From SAR324 cluster bacterium (lineage in GTDB: Bacteria > SAR324 > NAC60-12), in the NCBI GenBank assembly GCA_014382365.1, contig JACNJW010000053.1, positions 62,001 through 126,000 of the forward strand: a DNA stretch of 64,000 nt, written 5' to 3'. Numbering within the stretch: position 1 is the stretch's first letter; every line of letters starts with the position of its first letter. Positions 34,956-43,877 of the stretch are shown piece after piece. Under the pieces are notes generated by a model. It ran no database searches, had not been told where the DNA came from, and saw only the letters and a list, made by a program, of their open reading frames with translations. A program made the translations under genes and the position numbers.

Positions 34956-36438
34956 AATTATTACAATTCTGCTGTGCAGCAAAAATGTTGTTTTGCAATT
35001 TCACAAGCGGCGCTGCAAGCGTATCCAGTTCTGAAGAAAGTTCTTCAATCTGCAGATGGGTTTGTTTTGGAGACGGACTGCCCTGATGCTGTCTCAGGTT
35101 TAATATTTTTTGAGGATCATGCAGCTCAGTCAGATCTTCCGCAATTTCTGTTGGATGACCGGATTCTGCCAGTGCCTTCTGCAGGGCAGCAGTTGTGATT
35201 TTTGTTTGCGGTGCAGAAAGTTTTACAGCCCGGGCCAGTAAATGGTAACAATCCCGAAAAGCCAAATTCAGAGTTCGGGCCAGATGGTCTGCAATATCTA
35301 CAGAATTCATGAAACCAGTTTCACATTGCTCTTTCATTTTTTTGGTATTGATGCTCAAACTTTCAAAAACACCCTGCAGAATTATTGGCGCAGCTTCACA
35401 CTCACGAACCAGATCCATGATCAAATATTTTGTGGCCTGCGTGTCACGGTTATAACCGCTTAATCCTCCTTTTTGAATACTAAGCAGACTTGTTAAGAAT
35501 CCGTTGGCCAGAGCAGCTTTTGATTTTATGACCTCGGCAAAATCAGGGTTTTTCTTTTGCGGCATGATTGAAGATCCTGTCACATAGTCATCGTCAATCT
35601 GAAGCAATCCAGAATATGGGTGACTCAGAAAAATGAGATCTTGTGCCATTATGCTGAGGTGATTCATCAGCATTGCTCCTGTATGGGCCAGTTGGGCTTC
35701 ATTTTCCCAGCGTGAAACGATACAGTCGAGAGTGTTGCTGTCAATCTTTTCAAAAGCCAGCAGCTCCGTTGTGAGTTGGCGGTCAATTGGCCAGGATGTA
35801 CCAAAAGCTGCAGCCGCACCTAAGGGATTACGGTTGACTTGTGAAATGGCGAATGCCAATCGTTCCAAATCCCTGCAAAGTCCCTGAACATAAGCACAGA
35901 GCCAGTGCCCCCAGGTTGTGACCATTGCAGGTTGATAGTGGGTGAAACCGGGCATAACACTTTCAGTGTTTTTTTCTGCCTGCAGCAGTAAAGCAGCAGC
36001 AAAGTTTTTTACAGAATCAAACAAGCTTAAGCCAACTGCACGTAAATAAAGACGCATATCACAAGCAGATTGATCATTGCGGCTGCGACCGATGTGCATC
36101 CTTCCGCCGGCTTCTGCACCCTGATTTTCTGTCACAAAGGCTTCAACGTTGATATGCACGTCTTCTTTGCCGGGGTCAAGAGTATAATCTCCGGACTCAA
36201 CCAGTATTTCCAGTTGCTTTAGGCCGGCTAAGATACTGCTTAAATTTGTAGTTGGAATCAAACCCTGTTTGTGAAGCATGATGCAGTGAGCACGGTTAGT
36301 CCAAATATCGTAGGGCAGCAATAATTCGTCTGCCATTGGCAGGGGCAGTACATCACGTCCGGCACAAAAAAGGACGTTCTGTTCATTAGGCGGTTTTTTG
36401 AGGTGATTTCCCCAAACTTGTGCTTGTTTTTTATCCAT
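34945..36438 (-). CDS. argH: Argininosuccinate lyase
   Basis: This encodes 497 residues of the fumarase/aspartase superfamily. It cleaves argininosuccinate into arginine and fumarate. Signatures are GGRMHIGRSRNDQSACDMRL (near 110-130), the catalytic region HYQPAMVTTWGHWL and the superfamily loop GSSIMPQKKNPDFAEVIKSK (near 280-300) with the mobile catalytic serine. The N-terminus is slightly longer than in E. coli ArgH. The downstream gene gpsA starts inside its last codons. No other arg gene is in the window. Confidence 0.95.
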   Translation of the reverse strand: MDKKQAQVWGNHLKKPPNEQNVLFCAGRDVLPLPMADELLLPYDIWTNRAHCIMLHKQGLIPTTNLSSILAGLKQLEILVESGDYTLDPGKEDVHINVEAFVTENQGAEAGGRMHIGRSRNDQSACDMRLYLRAVGLSLFDSVKNFAAALLLQAEKNTESVMPGFTHYQPAMVTTWGHWLCAYVQGLCRDLERLAFAISQVNRNPLGAAAAFGTSWPIDRQLTTELLAFEKIDSNTLDCIVSRWENEAQLAHTGAMLMNHLSIMAQDLIFLSHPYSGLLQIDDDYVTGSSIMPQKKNPDFAEVIKSKAALANGFLTSLLSIQKGGLSGYNRDTQATKYLIMDLVRECEAAPIILQGVFESLSINTKKMKEQCETGFMNSVDIADHLARTLNLAFRDCYHLLARAVKLSAPQTKITTAALQKALAESGHPTEIAEDLTELHDPQKILNLRQHQGSPSPKQTHLQIEELSSELDTLAAPLVKLQNNIFAAQQNCNNYEV

Positions 36439-36602
36439 CTTTCCTCATGAAATATTCTTTAATGGTCCATCTTAAGCTGTATCAGAAAAAATGCAAGCAG
36501 ATCACGCTGATCAAGCCAATCAAATATTTACTGAAATTGGCCCTGAGATTGCATCCTAATCACTAAAAAATCCTGTTGAACAGCAACAAAAAAAGCACTT
36601 TT

Positions 36603-37019
36603 ATGTCAGGAATGTTTGAAAATAATATGTTTACTTTGATTCAGAAGACCCTGGATTTTCGCACTAAGCGACAGGATCTGTTGACTTCAAACATTGCCAA
36701 CAAGGACACTCCCGGTTACAAAGCCGAGGATATGGTTTTTGAAAAGAGCTTGGAAAAGGCACTGCATGCCGAAGAACCAGGACTGCTAAAAACCACTAAT
36801 TCGAAACATTTTGACGGCCGCAACACACCTCCGCTAAAACTGGTACAGGCACAGCGTATTCACAGTGCATCACCTTTTCCTGATTTTGACGGAAACACGG
36901 TGGATTTGGATCGTGAAATGGCTAAAATGGCTGAAAATCAATTGATGTACAATGCCAGTATACGGATGCTGACTCACCAGTTCCGGATGCTCAAAACCGC
37001 AATTACTGAAGGACGCTAA
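36603..37019 (+). CDS. flgB: Flagellar basal-body rod protein FlgB
   Basis: This encodes 138 residues from the ATG at 36603. An in-frame TTG at 36576 would add nine residues; the ATG gives the usual FlgB length. FlgB is the innermost rod component, exported through the flagellar type III system. The N-terminal QDLLTSNIANKDTPGYKAED is the typical flagellar rod/hook N-terminal motif, and the C-terminal ENQLMYNASIRMLTHQFRML forms the coiled-coil partner. The FlgC start overlaps its stop (TAATG). Confidence 0.95.
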   Translation: MSGMFENNMFTLIQKTLDFRTKRQDLLTSNIANKDTPGYKAEDMVFEKSLEKALHAEEPGLLKTTNSKHFDGRNTPPLKLVQAQRIHSASPFPDFDGNTVDLDREMAKMAENQLMYNASIRMLTHQFRMLKTAITEGR

Positions 37020-37468
37020 TGAGTTTTCAATCATCGCTTAATGTAAGTGTTTCCGGAATGGCAGCACAACGGCAGCGCGTCAACACCATTTCTGAAAACA
37101 TTGCAAACGCCAATACAACGCGTACTCCGGAAGGTGGGCCTTATCGCCGCCGGATAGTCACACTGGCTGCAGTTTCCAACGACAGAACATTTGAGGAAGA
37201 ACTGCGCTCACAAGAACGATCACTCGATACTGCAACTGAGGTCAAAGTCGTGGGAATTTCTCAGGACAACCGAGCGCCAATTCTGCGTTATGAACCGGGA
37301 CATCCTGATGCAAATCAGGAAGGCTATGTTGCCATGCCGAATGTGAATATGATGGAAGAAATGGTGAGCCTGATGGAAGCCTCACGTTCCTATGAAGCAA
37401 ATACTGCAGCATTTAATGCAACAAAAAACATGGCACAATCTGCTCTTGATTTGGGACGAAACGTTTAA
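37019..37468 (+). CDS. flgC: Flagellar basal-body rod protein FlgC
   Basis: This encodes 149 residues. It starts SLNVSVSGMAAQRQRVNTIS with ENIANANTTRTPEGGPYRRR, the classic rod-protein N-terminus, and ends with VNMMEEMVSLMEASRSYEAN, the C-terminal helix. FlgC lies distal to FlgB in the proximal rod. It overlaps flgB by one base and is followed 34 bases later by fliE, the conserved order of this operon. Confidence 0.96.
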   Translation: MSFQSSLNVSVSGMAAQRQRVNTISENIANANTTRTPEGGPYRRRIVTLAAVSNDRTFEEELRSQERSLDTATEVKVVGISQDNRAPILRYEPGHPDANQEGYVAMPNVNMMEEMVSLMEASRSYEANTAAFNATKNMAQSALDLGRNV

Positions 37469-37502
37469 AGCGGTTTAAAAAATTTAGTAAAATAATTAAA
37501 AA

Positions 37503-37799
37503 ATGAATATCAATTTACCATCAGTTGGACCGCCGATAACTGGTCTGAATACTGAAAGTCAAAAGCAAGGTGTCGAAAGCGGTGGCATCAGCCAAACTTT
37601 CGAAAAATTGCTACAGGATGTAAATCAGCAGCAATTGAATGCAGAGGCAAAGCAAGTTGAACTGCTGGTAACAGATAATAAGGATATTCACGGCACCATG
37701 CTTGCGCTTGAAAAAGCAGATCTTTCGATGCGCCTTATGCTGCAAATCCGCAACAAGCTGGTCAGTGCATACGAAGAAGTAATGCGCATGCAGGTTTGA
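37503..37799 (+). CDS. fliE: Flagellar hook-basal body complex protein FliE
   Basis: This encodes 98 residues, the standard FliE size. It is the adaptor between the MS-ring and the rod. The C-terminal two thirds hold the typical pattern: DVNQQQLNAEAKQVELLVT, then DIHGTMLALEKADLSMRLML and QIRNKLVSAYEEVMRMQV. It is the last flagellar gene here. The operon normally continues with fliF-fliG-fliH-fliI, but a 382-base spacer and unrelated genes follow. Confidence 0.95.
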   Translation: MNINLPSVGPPITGLNTESQKQGVESGGISQTFEKLLQDVNQQQLNAEAKQVELLVTDNKDIHGTMLALEKADLSMRLMLQIRNKLVSAYEEVMRMQV

Positions 37800-38181
37800 T
37801 CACTTTACTCCTGATTCTCCAATACTCGCCTGAAAACATACTGCTCTCTCCTGAGTAACCATATCTGTTTTACTCCCTTCTACTTCCAGTGAAAGTGAAG
37901 TGCAGACATTTAATTCAATATTTATAATTTCTACCAAAGGGAGAAATCTAAGATATACCAATATGATTGCTTGGACCGGATTTATCGCAGTGTTAGAAAT
38001 GACAAGGTTTGAGGATTTTGTGCTACTATTTCAGGCCTCTTTAAATATTATCATGAAAGTGCTGCATGCCATCTAAGAAATGTTATTGGCAATTTAGATA
38101 TTTCTGTAGATTATAGGACAATTCTGCTACCCTGAATTGTTATTATGTTTATAATTGCTAATTTTGGATGAGGACATTCTT
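37800..38181. other. Intergenic spacer carrying a repeat element
   Basis: This spacer follows fliE where fliF would be expected. It contains the family B repeat copy at 37923-38004. I see no flagellar gene remnant and no RNA gene in the remainder. Confidence 0.5.
37923..38004. repeat. MITE-like inverted-repeat element, family B, copy 3
   Basis: This 82-base element begins tataatttctaccaaaggg and ends cgcagtgttagaaatgaca. Its ends are diverged inverted repeats that match the other family B copies (TGTCATTTCGAGC...GAAATGACA) in order and spacing. Confidence 0.55.
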
Positions 38182-38547
38182 ATGGAATATCAAGCTATCA
38201 ATTTTTCAGAAAAACTAGGTAAATTTTCTGATCAATGGCAAGCAAGAGTAGTTGCAGAAATGAACGACTATCAATTCAAACTTGTGAAAATTCAAGGTGA
38301 ATTTGTTTGGCATGAACATGATGATACAGATGAGGTGTTTATTGTACTTGAAGGTAAAATGGTGATTGAGTTCCGTAATGGTCGAGTTGAAATGAAAACT
38401 GGAGAAATGTTTGTAATTCCAAAAAAAGTGGAACATAAGCCGATTGCTGAGAATGAGTGCAAAATACTACTTGTTGAACCAAGAGGTGTGGTGAATACAG
38501 GTGATTCCGGTGGGGAATTAACTGCGGAAAACGATGTCTGGATATAA
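38182..38547 (+). CDS. Small single-domain cupin protein
   Basis: This encodes 121 residues from the ATG at 38182. The frame can extend to a TTG at 38155, but GAGGA upstream of the ATG favours the shorter form. It is one cupin barrel with the first metal motif [18 protein letters not shown] (His-His-Glu) and the second [16 protein letters not shown]. This composition resembles small metal-binding cupins that often act in sugar, dioxygenase or regulatory contexts, but the reaction cannot be named. It is followed by aspS after 62 bases. Confidence 0.85.
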   Translation: MEYQAINFSEKLGKFSDQWQARVVAEMNDYQFKLVKIQGEFVWHEHDDTDEVFIVLEGKMVIEFRNGRVEMKTGEMFVIPKKVEHKPIAENECKILLVEPRGVVNTGDSGGELTAENDVWI

Positions 38548-38609
38548 ATTTGCTGACGAATCTTTAATAATAACACTGAAATAATTAAATATTAAAAAAA
38601 TAAATAAAA

Positions 38610-40394
38610 ATGAATTGGACAAGAACACATTACTGCGGAGATTTGAGGATAGAGAATGTTGACCAAGAGGTCGTTTTAATGGGTTGGTGTCAAACCCGTC
38701 GTGATCATGGAGGAGTTATTTTTGTTGATTTGCGGGATTATACTGGAATCAGCCAGGTTGTTTTTAAAATGGAAATCAGTGAAAAAGCACATGTTTTAGC
38801 AGACACAATTCGCGGAGAATTTGTGTTGGCCGTACGTGGTAAAGTGGCACACAGGATTGAGGGCAATGTAAATCCAAAATTGCCAACTGGTGAAATTGAA
38901 ATTTTGGTGGAGACTTTGGAAATTCTCAATATATCAGAAACACCTCCATATGTACTGGAAAACCGTGATAATGTAGATGAAAAACTACGACTGACATACC
39001 GCTTTCTTGATTTACGTGATTCGACTTTGCAGAATAATCTAATGCTGCGCTCTAAGGCCATGCAGATTGTGCGGAACTATTATACAAGTCAACGGTTTTT
39101 TGAAATTGAAACTCCAATTTTAACAAAATCAACTCCGGAAGGTGCCCGTGATTACCTGGTACCATCAAGAGTCAATCCTGGTTTATTTTACGCTTTACCA
39201 CAGTCACCACAGCTTTTCAAGCAGTTGCTGATGATCAGTGGCTATGACCGCTACCTGCAGATTGCCCGCTGTTTTCGTGATGAGGATTTACGTGGAAACC
39301 GTCAGCCTGAATTTACCCAAATAGATTTGGAATTGAGCTTTACTGAACCGGAAGAGATATATGAGCTGACAGAAGGTTTGATGGTGGAGTTGTTTGAGCA
39401 AACTATTGGAGTAAAAGTTGAGACGCCATTTCCACGAATGAGCTACCAGGATGCAATGCAAAATTATGGTTCCGATGCACCAGATACCCGCTTTGAATTG
39501 AAGCTCAAAGATATTTCTGATATTGCTTCTGAGTGTGAGTTGCGGGTTTTTAAACAGGTAGTGGACAAAGGAGGAATTGTGAAAGCGATTTGTGTTCCTG
39601 GTGGAGCAGAATTATCACGCAAGGATCTGGATGACCTGACTGAATTTGCACAAATATATGGAGCCAAAGGCATGGCCTGGATCAAGAGTAATCATGACGG
39701 TTGGCAATCTCCAATTGCAAAATTTTTTACTGCAGAACAGAAAAAAGCACTTGAGGAGAGAGTTGGTTTGAATGTAGGTGATTTGGTTTTGTTTTGTGCC
39801 GACACCAAAAAAATTGTTTATGATGCACTCGGTAACTTACGTAAAGAAATTGCACGTCGTCGAGGCTTAATTGATGAGAATGAGTATCGATTTGTCTGGG
39901 TGACAGATTTTCCTCTTTTTGAGTACAGTGAAATTGAAAAGAGCTATACTTCCAGCCACCACCCTTTTACTATGCCTGATACGGATGATCTGGAAAAATA
40001 TGCTGAGAGTGCGCCTGAAAAAATTCGTTCCCGGGCCTATGATGTAGTACTGAACGGAGTAGAAATCGGTGGTGGCAGTATTCGTATTCACCGTAGTGAT
40101 ATTCAGGATAAAGTTTTTCGCTTGTTGAAATTAAGTGATCAGGATATTGAAAATAAATTCGGCTTTTTGATGAAAGCCCTTTCTTTTGGAGCTCCTCCGC
40201 ATGGTGGCATTGCACTGGGTTTTGACCGTTTGATGATGTTTTTGCTTAAAACTGAATCGATCCGCGATGTGATTGCTTTTCCTAAAACACAAAAAGCCGG
40301 TTGTTTAATGACCGATGCACCTTCTGCAGTTGAAACAGATCAACTTGATGAACTGCATATTCGAGTTAAGGCGTCGGCTCAGCAAGTTGAGTAG
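38610..40394 (+). CDS. aspS: Aspartyl-tRNA synthetase
   Basis: This encodes 594 residues, bacterial-type length with the GAD insertion. It has an N-terminal OB fold that binds the anticodon (VVLMGWCQTRRDHGGVIFVD), then class II motif 2 FRDEDLRGNRQPEFTQID and motif 3 HGGIALGFDRLMM. TPEGARDYLVPSRV is the usual family segment between motifs 1 and 2. It charges tRNA-Asp. The start codon has no good Shine-Dalgarno. Whether it discriminates tRNA-Asn is not decidable by eye. Ddl follows 39 bases later. Confidence 0.97.
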   Translation: MNWTRTHYCGDLRIENVDQEVVLMGWCQTRRDHGGVIFVDLRDYTGISQVVFKMEISEKAHVLADTIRGEFVLAVRGKVAHRIEGNVNPKLPTGEIEILVETLEILNISETPPYVLENRDNVDEKLRLTYRFLDLRDSTLQNNLMLRSKAMQIVRNYYTSQRFFEIETPILTKSTPEGARDYLVPSRVNPGLFYALPQSPQLFKQLLMISGYDRYLQIARCFRDEDLRGNRQPEFTQIDLELSFTEPEEIYELTEGLMVELFEQTIGVKVETPFPRMSYQDAMQNYGSDAPDTRFELKLKDISDIASECELRVFKQVVDKGGIVKAICVPGGAELSRKDLDDLTEFAQIYGAKGMAWIKSNHDGWQSPIAKFFTAEQKKALEERVGLNVGDLVLFCADTKKIVYDALGNLRKEIARRRGLIDENEYRFVWVTDFPLFEYSEIEKSYTSSHHPFTMPDTDDLEKYAESAPEKIRSRAYDVVLNGVEIGGGSIRIHRSDIQDKVFRLLKLSDQDIENKFGFLMKALSFGAPPHGGIALGFDRLMMFLLKTESIRDVIAFPKTQKAGCLMTDAPSAVETDQLDELHIRVKASAQQVE

Positions 40395-40433
40395 TTCTGG
40401 AATATAAAAACTCTGTTTCAGTGTATCCATGAT

Positions 40434-41498
40434 ATGACCAAAAAATTAAAAATCGGCCTGATTTGTGGAGGAACCAGTGGTGAGCACGAAGTCTCACTGG
40501 TTTCTGCATACAACATCCAGGCTGCGCTTGATCGTGACAAATATGATGTCCTCTTGATTGGTATCGATAAAAGTGGTACCTGGTTTTTGGGTGAAACACC
40601 AGAGTTTTTAGAAAATGTTGAAGATGTACGTCAGGTTAAGTTTAAGCATAATTTGCCGGCCCGTCTTCCTCAAAGCGGAATCTCAGCCGGAAAAAAATTA
40701 GCTGTAACAGAAAAGTCCGGAAACGAGTTGGCCGATGTCGATGTCTTTTTCCCAATCACTCATGGTAAGCTTGGTGAAGACGGAGCATTACAGGGGTTGT
40801 TGGAATTGCTCGGAATACCGTATGTCGGTGCGGATGTTTATGGATCGGCTATCTGCATGGACAAGGACGTGACAAAGCGCTTGCTGCAGCATCACGGAAT
40901 TCCGGTGTCTCGTTACAAACTGCTGCGTAATCCGGATGAGCTGTCATTTGAAGATGCAGTGCGTGAATTGGGAAACATATTATTTGTAAAACCCTGCCGG
41001 GAAGGTTCTTCATTGGGAGTTTCCAAGGTGCGAACCGTAGCAGAATATCAGCTGGCATTACAGCTGGCGTTTGCTGCAGACCGCAAAGTATTGGTTGAAG
41101 AAGCAATCTCAGGACGAGAAATCGAATGTTCTGTACTGGGAAATGACTCTCCCGAAGCAGCATCGGTATTAGGTGAAATTGCACCCCGCAGAGAATTCTA
41201 TTCCTATGAAGCCAAGTATGTGGATGATGATGGAGCTGAACTGATAATTCCTGCCGAAATTGAGTCAAAGGTTTCATTGCAAATCCGAAAGGCTGCAGTC
41301 GAGGCTTTTCAGGTGACTGAATGTCGCAGTATGGCCAGAGTTGATTTCTTTCTTTGTGAAGACAATACCTTTATCCTCAACGAAATAAACACATTGCCCG
41401 GATTCACCAAAATCAGCATGTACCCGAAACTCTGGGAAGCATCCGGATTAGCTTACTCTGAGTTGCTGGACAGACTGATTCAATTAGCTCAAGAATAA
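40434..41498 (+). CDS. ddl: D-alanine--D-alanine ligase
   Basis: This encodes 354 residues, ATP-grasp. It makes D-Ala-D-Ala for peptidoglycan. It has GGTSGEHEVSLVSAYN (12-27), the ATP-grasp loop LFVKPCREGSSLGVSKV, EAISGREIECSVLG, the Tyr-containing YSYEAKYVDDDGAEL and the metal-binding FILNEINTLPGFTKISMYP near the end. These match Ddl of the DdlB/VanA superfamily. The insertion after residue 60 resembles the longer Ddl (about 350 residues) rather than the short form. It is followed by trmL. Confidence 0.96.
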   Translation: MTKKLKIGLICGGTSGEHEVSLVSAYNIQAALDRDKYDVLLIGIDKSGTWFLGETPEFLENVEDVRQVKFKHNLPARLPQSGISAGKKLAVTEKSGNELADVDVFFPITHGKLGEDGALQGLLELLGIPYVGADVYGSAICMDKDVTKRLLQHHGIPVSRYKLLRNPDELSFEDAVRELGNILFVKPCREGSSLGVSKVRTVAEYQLALQLAFAADRKVLVEEAISGREIECSVLGNDSPEAASVLGEIAPRREFYSYEAKYVDDDGAELIIPAEIESKVSLQIRKAAVEAFQVTECRSMARVDFFLCEDNTFILNEINTLPGFTKISMYPKLWEASGLAYSELLDRLIQLAQE

Positions 41499-41551
41499 AT
41501 TGCAAACAGGTCAGTTCAAAAGCCACTATTTTTCTTCAAGTAAAAAATTAG

Positions 41552-42028
41552 ATGCGACTCCACAAGAATCCAGCCCTTAATATTGTTCTTTACGAACCTC
41601 AAATTCCACCCAATACCGGAAATATAGCTCGTTTGTGCGCAGCAACCAAATGCCATTTAATATTGTTGGGCAAATTAGGCTTTGATTTAAGCGACAAACA
41701 ACTCAAACGTGCCGGACTTGATTATTGGCAATGGGTAAGTTGGGAACATTTTCCTGATGCAGAAGGTTTTTTTGCAAAACTTAATCCGGACATATTACAT
41801 TTTCTTTCAGTACACAATGAGCGTCCCTACACAAAAATAGAACCGCAGGAAGGCGATTATTTATTTTTTGGTAAAGAGACTTCGGGGCTGCCGGATGAGT
41901 GGATGGAACGTTTTCCGAAACGTTGTTTTACTTTGCCGATGTGTGAAAAAAATGTGCGCAGCTTAAATCTTGGCTCCTCCGTCGCAGTTGTGGTTTATGA
42001 CGGTTTAAGACAGTTGGGAAAATTTTAA
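41552..42028 (+). CDS. trmL: tRNA (cytidine/uridine-34-2'-O)-methyltransferase
   Basis: This encodes 158 residues of the SPOUT superfamily, the short YibK/TrmL type. It methylates the ribose of the wobble base in tRNA-Leu. It has VLYEPQIPPNTGNIARLCAA at the N-terminus, LGFDLSDKQLKRAGLDYW, and the trefoil knot segments LFFGKETSGLPDEW and LNLGSSVAVVVYDGLRQ. It is downstream of ddl on the same strand. The next gene, cbiX, starts 136 bases later after a predicted promoter. Confidence 0.95.
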   Translation: MRLHKNPALNIVLYEPQIPPNTGNIARLCAATKCHLILLGKLGFDLSDKQLKRAGLDYWQWVSWEHFPDAEGFFAKLNPDILHFLSVHNERPYTKIEPQEGDYLFFGKETSGLPDEWMERFPKRCFTLPMCEKNVRSLNLGSSVAVVVYDGLRQLGKF

Positions 42029-42118
42029 ACCAACATACTTTTCTTCGGGTTTGAGTAATGCAAAAATATTAAAATATTGCTGAAAACCTTACAATTTTTA
42101 CCCATCCAAATACAATCC

Positions 42119-42127
42119 TGCTAGAAT
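42119..42127 (+). promoter_or_regulatory. Candidate extended -10 promoter for the cobalamin genes
   Basis: TGCTAGAAT is an extended -10 element (TGn plus five of six TATAAT bases), 37 bases before the cbiX start. No good -35 box is visible. The 135-base region contains no recognisable cobalamin riboswitch core. Confidence 0.35.
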
Positions 42128-42163
42128 AGCAAATTAAGATTAAACCAATAAATTACAAAAGAT

Positions 42164-43228
42164 ATGGAAGAGCAGTTTGGAGTGATGGTATGCGGACACG
42201 GAAGCCGCGATGAAGGAGCAGTTGAAGAGTTTCAGGCAGTTGCCCGGGGACTCAAGGAGCGTTTGCCCCAATATGAAACGGATTGGGGTTTTTTAGAATT
42301 TGCTACGCCAGTAATTCGTACCGGCTTAGATGCCCTGCGGAATAAAGGCATCCGCAAGGTGCTTGCAGTTCCAGGAATGTTGTTTGCTGCAGGTCATGCC
42401 AAAAACGATATTCCTTCTGTACTCAATGCCTATCAGGCGCGAAATCCTGAATTGTCGATTTCATATGCGCGGGAATTGGGGATAGATCTTAAGCTCATCC
42501 GTGCGGCAGGTGATCGTGTAGAGGAGGCATTGAAAAGAGCTGGCGATGGAGTTTCCCGTCAGGAAACTTTACTGGTTGTAGTCGGACGCGGAGCATCAGA
42601 TCCGGATGCAAATTCCAATGTTTCAAAAGTAACTCGAATGCTTTGGGAGGGTTTGGGATTTGGTTGGGCAGAAACTGCTTATTCAGGTGTGACCTTTCCA
42701 CTGGTGGAACCGGGTTTGGAGCATGCCGCACGTCTCGGTTACAAACGGATTGTAGTTTTTCCATATTTTTTATTCACTGGAATTTTGGTCCAGCGTATTT
42801 ATCATTACACCGACATTGTTGCAGCCAAATTTCCGGAAATAGAATTTATTAAAGCTTCTTATCTGAATGATCATCCACTGGTTCTGGATGTGTTTGCAGA
42901 ACGTGTTGAAGAAATCCGCAGTGGAGTAAATAACATGAATTGTCAGCTCTGCAAATACAGGGAGAAGTTTCTCGGTTTCGAAAGTGAAGTAGGTTTAAGG
43001 CAGGAAAGTCATCACCATCATGTTGAAGGAATTGGTACCGGAAATGCTGCAGAAGAATCAGTTCATACTCATGAACATTCACACGTCCACGATCATAGCC
43101 ATGATCACGAACATGATGATGGACACGAACATCATCCATATCCTCATGCGGATCATCCTTTGGGTCCAAAAAGTATGGACTCTACAAGTCCGCTGAATCC
43201 GGAAGATTTGCTTTCAGAAGATAAGTGA
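42164..43228 (+). CDS. cbiX: Sirohydrochlorin cobaltochelatase CbiX, long form with metal-rich tail
   Basis: This encodes 354 residues. Two CbiX repeats (about 1-120 and 130-255) form the chelatase that inserts cobalt into sirohydrochlorin at the early, oxygen-independent entry to B12. GHGSRDEGAVEEF (11-23) and AAGHAKNDIP (75-84) carry the two metal-binding histidines of the first repeat. A C-terminal tail holds MNCQLC (258-263), an MxCxxC motif associated in long CbiX proteins with a redox cluster, then a histidine-rich region (283-331, about 20 His). The tail presumably stores or delivers cobalt. It overlaps the next gene by 4 bases (GTGA). Confidence 0.93.
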   Translation: MEEQFGVMVCGHGSRDEGAVEEFQAVARGLKERLPQYETDWGFLEFATPVIRTGLDALRNKGIRKVLAVPGMLFAAGHAKNDIPSVLNAYQARNPELSISYARELGIDLKLIRAAGDRVEEALKRAGDGVSRQETLLVVVGRGASDPDANSNVSKVTRMLWEGLGFGWAETAYSGVTFPLVEPGLEHAARLGYKRIVVFPYFLFTGILVQRIYHYTDIVAAKFPEIEFIKASYLNDHPLVLDVFAERVEEIRSGVNNMNCQLCKYREKFLGFESEVGLRQESHHHHVEGIGTGNAAEESVHTHEHSHVHDHSHDHEHDDGHEHHPYPHADHPLGPKSMDSTSPLNPEDLLSEDK

Positions 43229-43860
43229 GCATGGATTATCTGCGTGACCCAAATACTATTTATCAGCAATCCTTTGCTACTATCCGCAGGGAGGCTGATT
43301 TTTCACAACTTCCGGAAGACATCGCAGATCTTGCTCTGCGTTTGATTCATGCTTGTGGAATGCTGGATATTGTAGAGGATTTAGTTTTTTCACAGAATGC
43401 AGTTCGTGCAGGACGAGAAGCTTTGTTGCGTGGAGCACCAGTTTTGTGTGATGCCAGAATGGTTGCAGAAGGTGTTATTCGTTCCCGATTGCCCACAGAA
43501 AATGAGGTGCTTTGCTGGAATAAGCATCCCGAAACTGTTGTGCTGGCTACAAAAATGGAAACAACACTCTCTGCAGCAGCAGTAGAATTATGGAGATCTC
43601 AGTTGGCTGGAGCAGTGGTAGCAGTAGGGAATGCACCTACGACTTTATTTCGGCTGCTGGAATTGCTGGAGGAAGGAGTAGAACCGCCGGCAGTCATTTT
43701 GGGATTTCCGGTTGGCTTTGTCGGTGCTGCAGAATCCAAGGTTTTGCTGGCCGAACAATGTGAGGAAAAAGTTCCTTTTTTAACTCTAACAGGACGACGG
43801 GGTGGTAGTGCAATGGCCGCCGCTGCGGTGAATGCATTAGCAAAAAATACAGATTTATAA
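43225..43860 (+). CDS. cobH: Precorrin-8X methylmutase
   Basis: This encodes 211 residues, the usual CobH/CbiC size. It moves the C11 methyl to C12, turning precorrin-8X into hydrogenobyrinate or the cobalt form. The RLIHACGMLDI segment (39-49) contains the catalytic histidine, and APVLCDARMVAEGVI, GNAPTTLFRLLELLEEG and PVGFVGAAESK are family signatures. The start is a GTG overlapping the cbiX stop; an ATG six bases later is possible. It is followed 17 bases later by cobL. Confidence 0.95.
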   Translation: MSMDYLRDPNTIYQQSFATIRREADFSQLPEDIADLALRLIHACGMLDIVEDLVFSQNAVRAGREALLRGAPVLCDARMVAEGVIRSRLPTENEVLCWNKHPETVVLATKMETTLSAAAVELWRSQLAGAVVAVGNAPTTLFRLLELLEEGVEPPAVILGFPVGFVGAAESKVLLAEQCEEKVPFLTLTGRRGGSAMAAAAVNALAKNTDL

Positions 43861-43877
43861 AATATTCAAAAACAAAA

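Noticed and set aside
42029..42163. Cobalamin riboswitch upstream of cbiX
   Set aside because: A conserved B12-box or riboswitch core was looked for before the first cobalamin gene. No GCCACTG-type core or matching stem pattern is present; only an extended -10 could be seen.
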